From contig DATMTN010000016.1 of the NCBI GenBank assembly GCA_035564115.1, positions 1 through 21,110 on the forward strand: a DNA stretch of 21,110 nucleotides, in the 5' to 3' direction. The notes beneath the pieces were generated by a model. The model did not search any database. It was not told the DNA's origin and worked only from the letters and a program-made list of their open reading frames with translations. This DNA is from JACMPA01 sp035564115. Its GTDB lineage: Bacteria; Patescibacteriota; Saccharimonadia; Saccharimonadales; UBA4665. The stretch's first letter is position 1; each line of letters opens with the position of its first letter. A program made the position numbers and the translations under genes. Positions 5,726 through 11,144 of the stretch are shown here, in pieces.

Positions 5726-6352
5726 ATGGAAGACCAAAAATCTGAAACAGTACAGCCTCAACCTGGTTCAACTATCCAGCCGGGTAGTAGCCCCTTACCT
5801 CCTGTTGTTCCACAGAACTCGGCGGAACCCATAACTCCAAGCGAGACAAGTGCCCCTCAGCAGCCGGCCGCGGAACCCACTCGGCCCGAAGACCCAGCGC
5901 AAATCACTTGGACTGCTTCTGAATTTGTCGAAAACGCCAAATCGTTCGATTGGTATCTGGCGCTGGGTGTTGTATCCGTACTCGTCGCGGCGGCATTCTA
6001 TATTTTGTTCCGGGATGTCGTAACGACCATTGTGATCATAGTTGTCGGCCTAACTTTCGGATACTTTGCAAAAAGAAAGCCACGCCAGCTTGATTACAAA
6101 CTTGACTCACAGGGCCTCACGATTGATACAAAACACTTCCCTTACGGACTCTTCCGCTCTTTCGCAGTTCTGGACGAGGGTCATTTCTCTTCAATCGCTT
6201 TCTTGCCACTGAAGCGATTCGGCATCATGACAACAATCTACTATGATCCTCAGGATGAAGACCGCATCTTAGCTCTCATCAACCAGCATCTTCCGCTTGA
6301 GCCTAGAGAACATGATGCGCTCGACCGTTTCATGAAACGCATACGATTCTAA
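5726..6352 (+). CDS. Pro-rich-tailed two-helix membrane protein with C-terminal globular domain
   Basis: This 208-aa protein has no assigned function that I recognise. Residues 1-60 are a disordered Pro/Gln/Ser/Glu-rich tail. A short conserved-looking stretch (ITWTASEFVENAKSFDWY, about 63-80) leads into two closely spaced membrane helices (about 80-95 and 98-116). A globular C-terminal domain (about 118-208, starting RKPRQLDYKLDSQGLTI and including a run of beta-like strands) follows and may be PH-like. The layout (disordered N-tail, W-x-A-x-E-F linker, double helix, soluble domain) is one I recall from hypothetical membrane proteins of CPR genomes. The start is supported by a -10 box 7 nt upstream; there is no Shine-Dalgarno sequence. 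It is monocistronic, ending in a strong bidirectional terminator. Confidence 0.85.
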   Translation: MEDQKSETVQPQPGSTIQPGSSPLPPVVPQNSAEPITPSETSAPQQPAAEPTRPEDPAQITWTASEFVENAKSFDWYLALGVVSVLVAAAFYILFRDVVTTIVIIVVGLTFGYFAKRKPRQLDYKLDSQGLTIDTKHFPYGLFRSFAVLDEGHFSSIAFLPLKRFGIMTTIYYDPQDEDRILALINQHLPLEPREHDALDRFMKRIRF

Positions 6353-6356
6353 CTTG

Positions 6357-6388
6357 AAAAACCACCCGCCTAAAGAGCGGGTGGTTTT
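6357..6388. terminator. Bidirectional terminator
   Basis: AAAACCACCCGC / GCGGGTGGTTTT with a 7-8 nt loop serves the 208-aa gene on plus and the 43-aa micro-ORF on minus: T-runs lie on both strands. Confidence 0.9.
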
Positions 6389-6421
6389 GAAGTGGTGGTC
6401 AATGAGTAAATCGCTAGATGG

Positions 6422-6553
6422 CTAGCTACGTGGGCCGCGGCGTTCCTTATTGTGTAGCTTACGCTCCATGCGACCGATGAAACCTTTGCGACGGGCTGCA
6501 TCGTACCTCTCGGCGTAGTAATCTTCAATTTCTATTGCGTCGTATTCCGACAT
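6422..6553 (-). CDS. 43-aa hypothetical micro-protein
   Basis: ATG at 6553 (minus) opens a 43-codon frame ending TAG at 6422. A purine-rich AGGGGG Shine-Dalgarno-like run lies about 6 nt upstream, and the bidirectional terminator at 6357-6388 follows. The product is highly charged: an acidic, Tyr-rich N-terminal half (MSEYDAIEIEDYYAERYDAA) and a very basic C-terminal half (RRKGFIGRMERK...NKERRGPRS). No membrane helix or cysteine is present. Ribosome site, ORF, terminator and a biased amphipathic composition together support a real gene. Function is unknown; the basic tail would suit RNA or membrane contact, but that is speculation. Confidence 0.6.
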   Translation of the reverse strand: MSEYDAIEIEDYYAERYDAARRKGFIGRMERKLHNKERRGPRS

Positions 6554-6711
6554 TTTATCCCCCTGCTGTTTATTTGGTGGTACCAGGTATTATTACTCTG
6601 CGGGAGTACCCCTACAGTAAGCTATTTCACATCCCGCTCATGGTAACGTGGCTAAATGCTTCCCTTCTCAGCAACATTCAAGGTGCAATGGTGTGAGCAC
6701 GTCTTCACTCG

Positions 6712-6735
6712 GAAATACTTGTGCACAAGTATTTC
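6712..6735. promoter_or_regulatory. 24-bp perfect palindrome, putative operator upstream of the YihY-like gene
   Basis: GAAATACTTGTG is followed immediately by its exact reverse complement (centre 6723/6724). It ends 13 bp before the -10 box (6749-6754), so it covers the place where a -35 would sit. It is most simply the site of a dimeric repressor or an activator. Confidence 0.65.
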
Positions 6736-6748
6736 GCCCGGCTCATAG

Positions 6749-6754
6749 TACAAT
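6749..6754 (+). promoter_or_regulatory. -10 box of the YihY-like operon
   Basis: TACAAT ends 9 nt before ATG 6764, predicting a leader of about 0-3 nt. The 24-bp palindrome replaces a recognisable -35. Confidence 0.5.
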
Positions 6755-6763
6755 GAAACGAAT

Positions 6764-7627
6764 ATGGATTATATCAACCACCGCCTTCACTGGCTGGATC
6801 GACTTCAGCGCTCCCACCCGATCTTCGGCTTCCCATTTGCAGTTATCAAAAAGTACAGTGACGACAAGGGCGGCTATCAAGCGGCCTTACTGACGTACTA
6901 CGGCTTCCTGTCACTCTTTCCGACGTTGCTTCTTACCACGACTGCCATGCAGTGGTTCCTCCATGCCGACTCTCATCTCAAACAGCGAGTCATTAGTAGT
7001 GTGACTAACTATTTCCCAATTATTGGTCAACAGCTCCAGCAAAATGTGCATGGCTTCAGCAAAACTGGCCTGCCCTTCCTGATCGGTCTACTAGTGCTAC
7101 TGTATGGTCTTCGTGGTACGGCCGATGTGTTCCGTCAGACGGTCAACAACATCTGGCACGTGCCAATAGATAAGCGCAGCGGCTTCTGGTCATCACTGGC
7201 TCGTAACTTCACTATCGTGGGCATCGGTGGAGCTGGCTTTATCGCCTCCGCTATAACAGCGAGCTATGCCGCTTCAAGCCGACATAACCTGCTGCTCCAT
7301 ATTCTGCTTATCTTACTCAGCGCTTTCTTCATTTTCTGTACCTACATGGTAGTTCTGAAGATATCGCTCAGCCGCGAAGTTCGTGTCCGTCGTATGTGGG
7401 TCGGGGCTGCTATCACAACCATTGGCCTGTTAGCTCTTCAGACTCTTGGTGGGCTTATACTCAAGCACGAGCTCAAGAACCTCAATAATCTCTTTGGTAC
7501 TTTTGCCGTTGTGCTTGGCCTGTTCTTCTGGCTGTATTTACAGACGCAGTTCCTGGTATACGCCATGGAAACCGATACGGTCAGAATTAAAAAGCTCTGG
7601 CCCCGTAGTTTTATGGGCAAGGATTAG
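6764..7627 (+). CDS. YihY/BrkB-family integral membrane protein
   Basis: This 287-aa polytopic protein has about six membrane helices. Family hallmarks are the first helix with ALLTYYGFLSLFPTLLL (about 41-57), the N-x-I-W-x-V-P element after helix 2 (NNIWHVP, about 129-135) and the last pair with LFGTFAVVLGLFFWLYLQ (about 244-261). The family was once called ribonuclease BN by mistake; its transport substrate is not established. Length is typical (about 280-300 aa). The start follows a TACAAT box by 9 nt and the promoter carries a 24-bp palindrome. It is followed after 2 nt by a small membrane protein, so the two are co-transcribed. Confidence 0.92.
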   Translation: MDYINHRLHWLDRLQRSHPIFGFPFAVIKKYSDDKGGYQAALLTYYGFLSLFPTLLLTTTAMQWFLHADSHLKQRVISSVTNYFPIIGQQLQQNVHGFSKTGLPFLIGLLVLLYGLRGTADVFRQTVNNIWHVPIDKRSGFWSSLARNFTIVGIGGAGFIASAITASYAASSRHNLLLHILLILLSAFFIFCTYMVVLKISLSREVRVRRMWVGAAITTIGLLALQTLGGLILKHELKNLNNLFGTFAVVLGLFFWLYLQTQFLVYAMETDTVRIKKLWPRSFMGKD

Positions 7628-7629
7628 TC

Positions 7630-8010
7630 ATGCCCGCACAAACAGCCTATGTTCCAGGTGTCTGCAATATTAACCGTGATGAAATTGCCTATCGCCGCAA
7701 ATGGCGCAACATTGGTGCAGTGAGCACCATAGTGCTCACTGTCACACTATTTATCGTCAGTAGTAACCGGTGGATACGTCTCAGCATTTTCTTGCCGGCA
7801 TTTATCGCGGCCATCGGATACCTGCAGGCCAAGAATAAGTTCTGTGTTTCGTACGCTGCTTCGGGGCTTCAAAATGCAGCCGAAGACAGTACCAAAGCCG
7901 ACAAAGTTTCAAAAGAAGCACATAAACTAGACCAAGCCAAAGCTCGAAAGATGAATATCCAGGCTGCTCTCGTGGCCTTAGCTATAACAGTGCTAGCTGT
8001 TGCTGCTTAA
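7630..8010 (+). CDS. Small three-helix membrane protein
   Basis: This 126-aa protein starts 2 nt after the YihY-like stop, so it is translated from the same message. It opens with a Cys-containing conserved-looking motif (VCNINRDEIAYRRKWRN, about 11-27), then two helices (about 28-45 and 51-65), a charged Lys/Ala-rich probable coiled segment (about 79-108) and a final helix at the C-terminus (about 109-126). The C-N-I-x-x-x-E-I-x-x-R-R motif reminds me of an uncharacterised family of small bacterial membrane proteins, but I cannot name it. Co-transcription suggests it works with the YihY-like protein. No clear terminator follows before 8180. Confidence 0.85.
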   Translation: MPAQTAYVPGVCNINRDEIAYRRKWRNIGAVSTIVLTVTLFIVSSNRWIRLSIFLPAFIAAIGYLQAKNKFCVSYAASGLQNAAEDSTKADKVSKEAHKLDQAKARKMNIQAALVALAITVLAVAA

Positions 8011-8019
8011 AGGTTAGCT

Positions 8020-8103
8020 TTAGCTTTCGTTTTCGCTGAGGTCTTCATTGGTGAAGACATCTTCGATACGGATTACTCGATTGACGCTCGTAGTTCCAGT
8101 CAT
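8020..8103 (-). CDS. 27-aa hypothetical micro-ORF
   Basis: ATG at 8103 (minus) opens a 27-codon frame ending TAA at 8020, preceded by a strong GGGAGG ribosome site 5-6 nt upstream. The product begins MTGTTSVNRVIRIED and ends with an acidic tail. It converges on the small membrane protein gene with a 9-nt gap. A hairpin-forming repeat GTCTTCA-TTGG-TGAAGAC (8041-8058) lies inside it. The Shine-Dalgarno sequence is the main support; it could equally be non-coding. Confidence 0.4.
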   Translation of the reverse strand: MTGTTSVNRVIRIEDVFTNEDLSENES

Positions 8104-8180
8104 GACACCTCCCTCGTAACCGCAAGCGTAACAGCTCTCGCGAGCTATCGTCTGTAAGATTTACTGCAGCCGAGGGGTGG

Positions 8181-9344
8181 TTATTCTCTGTCAGCAACGT
8201 GCGCCATAGTGGTGGCAATATCGGGATTTATAATGCTAAAGCCACAGAGCGTCGTGTTGGTTGCGCCCAGATCTATGCCGAGCTCGTGTACGATATGTGA
8301 CCGTCTACCAGCTTCACCTTGCTCGGCATCAGCATCTCCAGGGTGATTACGCCCGTACAGAGGGCCCGTTATACCGGCGCCGGCGATGTAAGCGGCTGAG
8401 CCGCTGCCCCCCCAGTAACAGCCATCCTTAGTCGCATCCTTGCCATCAATGGCTACCCAGGCGAGGCTGCGTGCAGAGTCGCTTGGATCAGAAGTGACCC
8501 CTAGGTAGGTACCGGTGGTTTCGATCATCCGCGGTCCAGCACTCGTAGGCGTGCTATAAATTACGGCTTGAGCACCTGCCTCAGCAGTATCACTGAGTAA
8601 GTTCTCGTAATCTATGGCAGGCAGCTTATCAAACGCGGTCGTAGTCGCACTGCTGGGAGCTGCCTTCAATAACGCCATATCAGGATAATAACTCCCGGCT
8701 ATGCTCTCTACTGCTACCCCGTTGTTCATGTCGGGGTCACCGTTTGCGCCCACAGTGTACACGCTTACTTCTTTTCGAAGGCTTTTTACATCCTGAGTTA
8801 TGTTGTCGACACTGTGGAGAGCTGGATCGTGGCCTGGATTGGAACTAGTGGTAATCTGTGGCCAGCGGCCTACAGCCTCATCTTGACTAATGAGGCAGTG
8901 ACGAGCCGTGGCGACATAGCTTTGTCCGCCAATGCTAACCTTTATACCGGTGCAGAAACCAACTGTGCTATACGGGTCAGCGGTGTCTTTTTGGGTAGTC
9001 ACCACCTCTACAGAGGAGGTGCGCATCAGCTGACGCTCCTGTTCGGACACTTGCTTGCCATAGCCAGGTAACTGCTCGATGGTTTGTATCAGATTTTTGG
9101 TCGGTTTCTCGGATGGGCTGGGTGTAACGTGAGCAGTTGGGGTGGTGGCTGTTTTGCCTGGTATGACGCGACTATAGGAATCTGAGTGCTCTTCGCCGCT
9201 CGATAACTGCTTAGCAGCCAAACTCCCACCGCCCACGGTGATGGCGGCGGTTGCAACAATGCCGACCAGTCGTCGACTGCGCTTACGACGAGCAGCGAGG
9301 TCAGGCGTTTGGTTCGAGGGTGATTCTGGTACGGGTGTTGACAT
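8181..9344 (-). CDS. Membrane-anchored trypsin-like (S1 family) serine protease
   Basis: This 387-aa protein has a cytoplasmic start rich in Arg/Lys (AARRKRSRR, 18-25), one membrane helix (about 26-44) and a Ser/Thr/Pro-rich stalk (about 48-85). An S1-type domain follows from about 110. His149 lies in ATARHCL beside Cys150, which can pair with Cys131 (GFCTG) as in trypsins; Asp222 lies in PDMALLK; the serine lies in CYWGGSGSAAY (Ser314 best fits). The residue before that serine is Gly, not the usual Asp of GDSGG, so the oxyanion/activation pocket is altered. It probably acts on the outer face of the membrane. ATG 9344 is 6 nt after a TAAAAT box, and a better promoter lies at 9373-9401. It is divergent from the CHAP-domain gene, so the two may share control. 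Fold confidence is good; activity is uncertain. Confidence 0.82.
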   Translation of the reverse strand: MSTPVPESPSNQTPDLAARRKRSRRLVGIVATAAITVGGGSLAAKQLSSGEEHSDSYSRVIPGKTATTPTAHVTPSPSEKPTKNLIQTIEQLPGYGKQVSEQERQLMRTSSVEVVTTQKDTADPYSTVGFCTGIKVSIGGQSYVATARHCLISQDEAVGRWPQITTSSNPGHDPALHSVDNITQDVKSLRKEVSVYTVGANGDPDMNNGVAVESIAGSYYPDMALLKAAPSSATTTAFDKLPAIDYENLLSDTAEAGAQAVIYSTPTSAGPRMIETTGTYLGVTSDPSDSARSLAWVAIDGKDATKDGCYWGGSGSAAYIAGAGITGPLYGRNHPGDADAEQGEAGRRSHIVHELGIDLGATNTTLCGFSIINPDIATTMAHVADRE

Positions 9345-9372
9345 GTATTTATTTTAAAGGGTTTATGAGCTT

Positions 9373-9401
9373 ATTCTAGCATAAACACTATGAAAAAGCA
9401 A
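9373..9401 (-). promoter_or_regulatory. Promoter of the protease gene
   Basis: Read on minus: TTGCTT (9396-9401), a 17-bp spacer ending in TGC, and TAGAAT (9373-9378): a -35 plus an extended -10. The leader would be about 22 nt. A second box, TAAAAT (9351-9356), lies 6 nt before the ATG and would give a leaderless message. Confidence 0.65.
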
Positions 9402-9470
9402 TGTCTGGTACAGCGACCTGCACTACAAGAGTTTTCCACAGGGACAGATGGGGAAGCTGTTGTGTTTTTG

Positions 9471-9499
9471 TTGACAGCATTTCAGCTTTCTCTTAGAAT
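9471..9499 (+). promoter_or_regulatory. Consensus promoter of the CHAP-domain gene
   Basis: Perfect -35 TTGACA (9471-9476), a 17-bp spacer and TAGAAT (9494-9499) lie 37 nt before the start codon. Confidence 0.85.
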
Positions 9500-9536
9500 T
9501 CTAATCATAAGCGTAAAAAATAAAAGGAAATACAAA

Positions 9537-10358
9537 ATGAAAAAACTTAACTCCCGGGGATTCGCACACTGGGTAGTGCCTATGGTCGTTGTTTTGATTA
9601 TCGCTGCCATCGGTGGCTACGTCTATCTCCGAAGTAGCAGCGCCGCCACTACCAGCCTGACTAGCCTGCAATGTAAATTGTTGGGGCGTCCGTATGCGAG
9701 CCCGACCTGTAAGGACGGTTGTGTCACTGGAGCGGGTACGTACGTGACCAGTGCCCCAACGTACAATTATTGTTCGAAAGCGGTGAGTCCGTCCGTACAA
9801 GGCACGGCATGCACCGGTCGAGGTAGGCGGCTTACTGTCGGTGGAAACGGTTGTGCTCGTCGCTGGCAGCAGACTGATTACAAGGGTGCTATACAATGTA
9901 GCAGCAGCACTGCGACCTACACAGTAAGTGCAATCGACTACTGTAGCGGTACGGGTGGCTCAACATCAACGCCTTCTGGCAGCATTATCGTCGGCAGCAT
10001 GTCCCCTGTCGGTAGCAGCTATAGCGGCCAAACCAACTGTGTAAGCTTCGTAAAGTGGGTAATTGACCACCACACGAATGCATACGATGGTCGCGCAACA
10101 GGTAACGGTGGTTCAGTTGCGGGTACGCTTCGAGCTGCCTTCGGCTGGAAGAACATTCGGGCACCGCACGCCGTTGTTAGCCTACCCAACAGTGGTGGGT
10201 GGGATCCTGGCCACACGGCAATTGTTGACGCAGTCTACTCCGATGGGTCTATCAAGGTCGAGGAGTCGAACTGGTATGGTCACTACGATACCCGTTCTAT
10301 CTCAGCTGCCCTGGCGAGTGGTTACTCATACGCCTACTCAGGCTCAGACTGGCACTAG
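9537..10358 (+). CDS. Membrane-anchored Cys-rich CHAP-domain protein (putative cell-wall amidase/peptidase)
   Basis: I chose ATG 9537 (273 aa): AAGGAAA lies about 8 nt upstream and a consensus promoter ends 37 nt before it. An in-frame ATG at 9390 would lie upstream of the promoter. A short N-terminus MKKLNSRGFAHW leads into one helix (about 12-31); this R-G-F-A-H start is a leader type I recall from Saccharibacteria surface proteins and resembles a prepilin signal without Glu5. Residues about 40-140 are a Cys-rich segment with exactly eight cysteines (46, 58, 62, 79, 92, 106, 121, 136), so four disulfides are possible. The CHAP domain (about 150-273) has catalytic Cys168 (GQTNCVSFVKWV), His226 (DPGHTAIVD) and E242/E243 with N245 (KVEESNW). 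CHAP enzymes cut peptidoglycan peptides. It may remodel its own wall or act on a partner cell; which one is not decided here. Confidence 0.88.
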   Translation: MKKLNSRGFAHWVVPMVVVLIIAAIGGYVYLRSSSAATTSLTSLQCKLLGRPYASPTCKDGCVTGAGTYVTSAPTYNYCSKAVSPSVQGTACTGRGRRLTVGGNGCARRWQQTDYKGAIQCSSSTATYTVSAIDYCSGTGGSTSTPSGSIIVGSMSPVGSSYSGQTNCVSFVKWVIDHHTNAYDGRATGNGGSVAGTLRAAFGWKNIRAPHAVVSLPNSGGWDPGHTAIVDAVYSDGSIKVEESNWYGHYDTRSISAALASGYSYAYSGSDWH

Positions 10359-10366
10359 AGTTCTTA

Positions 10367-10408
10367 AAACTAAAAATACCTCGGGAGTCTCCGGGGTATT
10401 TTTAGTTT
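10367..10408. terminator. Bidirectional terminator between the CHAP gene and tRNA-Ser(CGA)
   Basis: An 18-bp stem AAACTAAAAATACCTCGG (10367-10384) / CCGGGGTATTTTTAGTTT (10391-10408) has a 6-nt loop and T-runs on both strands. On minus it begins at the CCA of the tRNA. Confidence 0.88.
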
Positions 10409-10499
10409 GGCGGAGAGAGAGGGATTCGAACCCTCGGAACCTCTTGCAAGGCTCACTTGTTTTCGAGACAAGCCAGTTCAACCACTCCTGCACCTCTCC
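10408..10499 (-). tRNA. tRNA-Ser (anticodon CGA)
   Basis: Read on minus: acceptor GGAGAGG (10499-10493) pairs with TCTCTCC (10418-10412), discriminator G10411 and encoded CCA (10410-10408). The anticodon stem CTTGT/ACAAG has loop CTCGAAA, giving CGA for codon UCG. A long variable arm and T-loop GGTTCGAATCC are present. Confidence 0.95.
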
Positions 10500-10510
10500 A
10501 CGTCTGGGGT

Positions 10511-10539
10511 ATTGTAGACCACCTCTGTTATATTGCCAA
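10511..10539 (-). promoter_or_regulatory. Promoter of tRNA-Ser(CGA)
   Basis: Read on minus: TTGGCA (10539-10534), a 17-bp spacer and TACAAT (10516-10511), ending 11 nt before the tRNA. It is the best promoter of the four tRNA genes. Confidence 0.8.
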
Positions 10540-10540
10540 C

Positions 10541-10807
10541 CTAGAATCGGGAAATGATACTGAGCACCAGCACAATACCGCCCAGTAACCGACGGAACAA
10601 CGTGGCTCCCCAGCATAGTTCCAATACCGCCCATATTCCTATGGCGATGAAGCTACCGACGTTCGCTACTGTGTGGATCGGGTTGGTATGCACTAGCTTG
10701 GCTACAATGAGTAATACCCCCCAGCTGATGAGTGGCGCGTTTGGCCACTGAAACAGCACGAGTTTGCCATGCTTGTCTGCAAAGACTGCTTTGAGTAGGT
10801 GATTCAT
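10541..10807 (-). CDS. Small membrane protein of a CPR-type family
   Basis: This 88-aa protein starts at ATG 10807; an adjacent in-frame TTG at 10810 would add one residue. It begins with a soluble part (MNHLLKAVFADKHGKLVLFQWPN), then two or three helices (about 26-41, 47-64 and 72-86). The stretch F-x-A-I-G-I-W-A-V-L-E-L-C-W-G-x-x-L-F-R-R-L-L-G resembles a motif I recall in short hypothetical proteins of CPR genomes (W-A-x-x-E-x-x-x-G, then F-R-R-x-L-G). A CATACT box ends 6 nt before the ATG, compatible with leaderless transcription. It overlaps the tRNA-Ser(CGA) promoter at its 3' end. Function is unknown. Confidence 0.75.
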   Translation of the reverse strand: MNHLLKAVFADKHGKLVLFQWPNAPLISWGVLLIVAKLVHTNPIHTVANVGSFIAIGIWAVLELCWGATLFRRLLGGIVLVLSIISRF

Positions 10808-10837
10808 CAAGTAAGTATGGCATTATCGAGAGTTTTA

Positions 10838-10846
10838 TGCTAAACT
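10838..10846 (+). promoter_or_regulatory. Extended -10 promoter of tRNA-Arg
   Basis: TGC-TAAACT is followed by TTACCCCTGTT-like sequence shared with the tRNA-Ser(UGA) promoter. It lies about 57 nt before the tRNA. Confidence 0.45.
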
Positions 10847-10902
10847 TACCCCTGTTGTCTTTCCCGGATGCTTCAAAAGTCACGAAGGGAAAAAGAGCAT
10901 GA

Positions 10903-10979
10903 GCACCCGTAGCTCAGCTGGATAGAGCGTTGGCTTGCGGAGCCAAAGGTCGTAGGTTCGAATCCTGTCGGGTGTACCA
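10903..10979 (+). tRNA. tRNA-Arg (anticodon GCG)
   Basis: The acceptor GCACCCG (10903-10909) pairs with CGGGTGT (10969-10975, G-U at the end), discriminator A, and encoded CCA 10977-10979. D-arm GCTC/GAGC; anticodon stem TTGGC/GCCAA with loop TTGCGGA, giving GCG; T-arm with TTCGAAT. Most bacteria read CGU/CGC/CGA with an ACG anticodon edited to ICG, so an unedited GCG is atypical. Confidence 0.93.
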
Positions 10980-11016
10980 AATTAAGGCGGTCAGCGAAAG
11001 CTGGCCGTTTTAATTT
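10979..11016. terminator. Terminator abutting tRNA-Arg
   Basis: AAATTAAGGCGGTCAGC (10979-10995), a GAAA tetraloop, then GCTGGCCGTTTTAATTT (11000-11016): a 17-bp stem with three G-U pairs. It starts at the A of CCA and can also stop the minus-strand phosphoesterase transcript. Confidence 0.82.
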
Positions 11017-11139
11017 GGTTGCATGCATTCGCATGCGAGAACCTGCGAAGTAGGTGCCGTGGAGCGAGAATGAGCGCAGGAATATGTTCCGAGCACGCCG
11101 CAGCGGAGAAAGCGAAGCCGCCATCCTGTCCGCGTACCA
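11017..11139 (+). repeat. Structured non-coding segment ending in a copy of the tRNA-Arg 3' end
   Basis: No gene is supported. Hairpins include GCATGC-ATTC-GCATGC (11021-11036 region), CCT...AGG and GGAA-TATG-TTCC. The end repeats the tRNA-Arg tail: ATCCTGTC (11123-11130 against 10962-10969) and GTACCAA (11134-11140 against 10974-10980). Words such as GAGAATGAGCGCAG and GAGCACGCCGCAGCGGAG parallel those after tRNA-Ser(GCU). Confidence 0.5.
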
Positions 11140-11144
11140 ATAAG

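Noticed and set aside
9432..9440. TTTTCCACA resembling a DnaA box
   Set aside because: It is a single copy with one mismatch and no AT-rich unwinding region or origin genes nearby.
9390..9536. 49-residue N-terminal extension of the CHAP protein
   Set aside because: It spans a consensus promoter (9471-9499), and a ribosome site plus signal anchor begin at 9537.
10344..10634. ORFs across tRNA-Ser(CGA) on both strands, including a 164-aa plus frame from 10063
   Set aside because: They read through the tRNA, its terminator and its promoter; the plus frame is a shadow of the CHAP gene.
10873..11124. 83-aa minus ORF containing HPTGFEPTTFGSASQRS
   Set aside because: It is the antisense of tRNA-Arg and its tail element, a typical tRNA-derived false protein.
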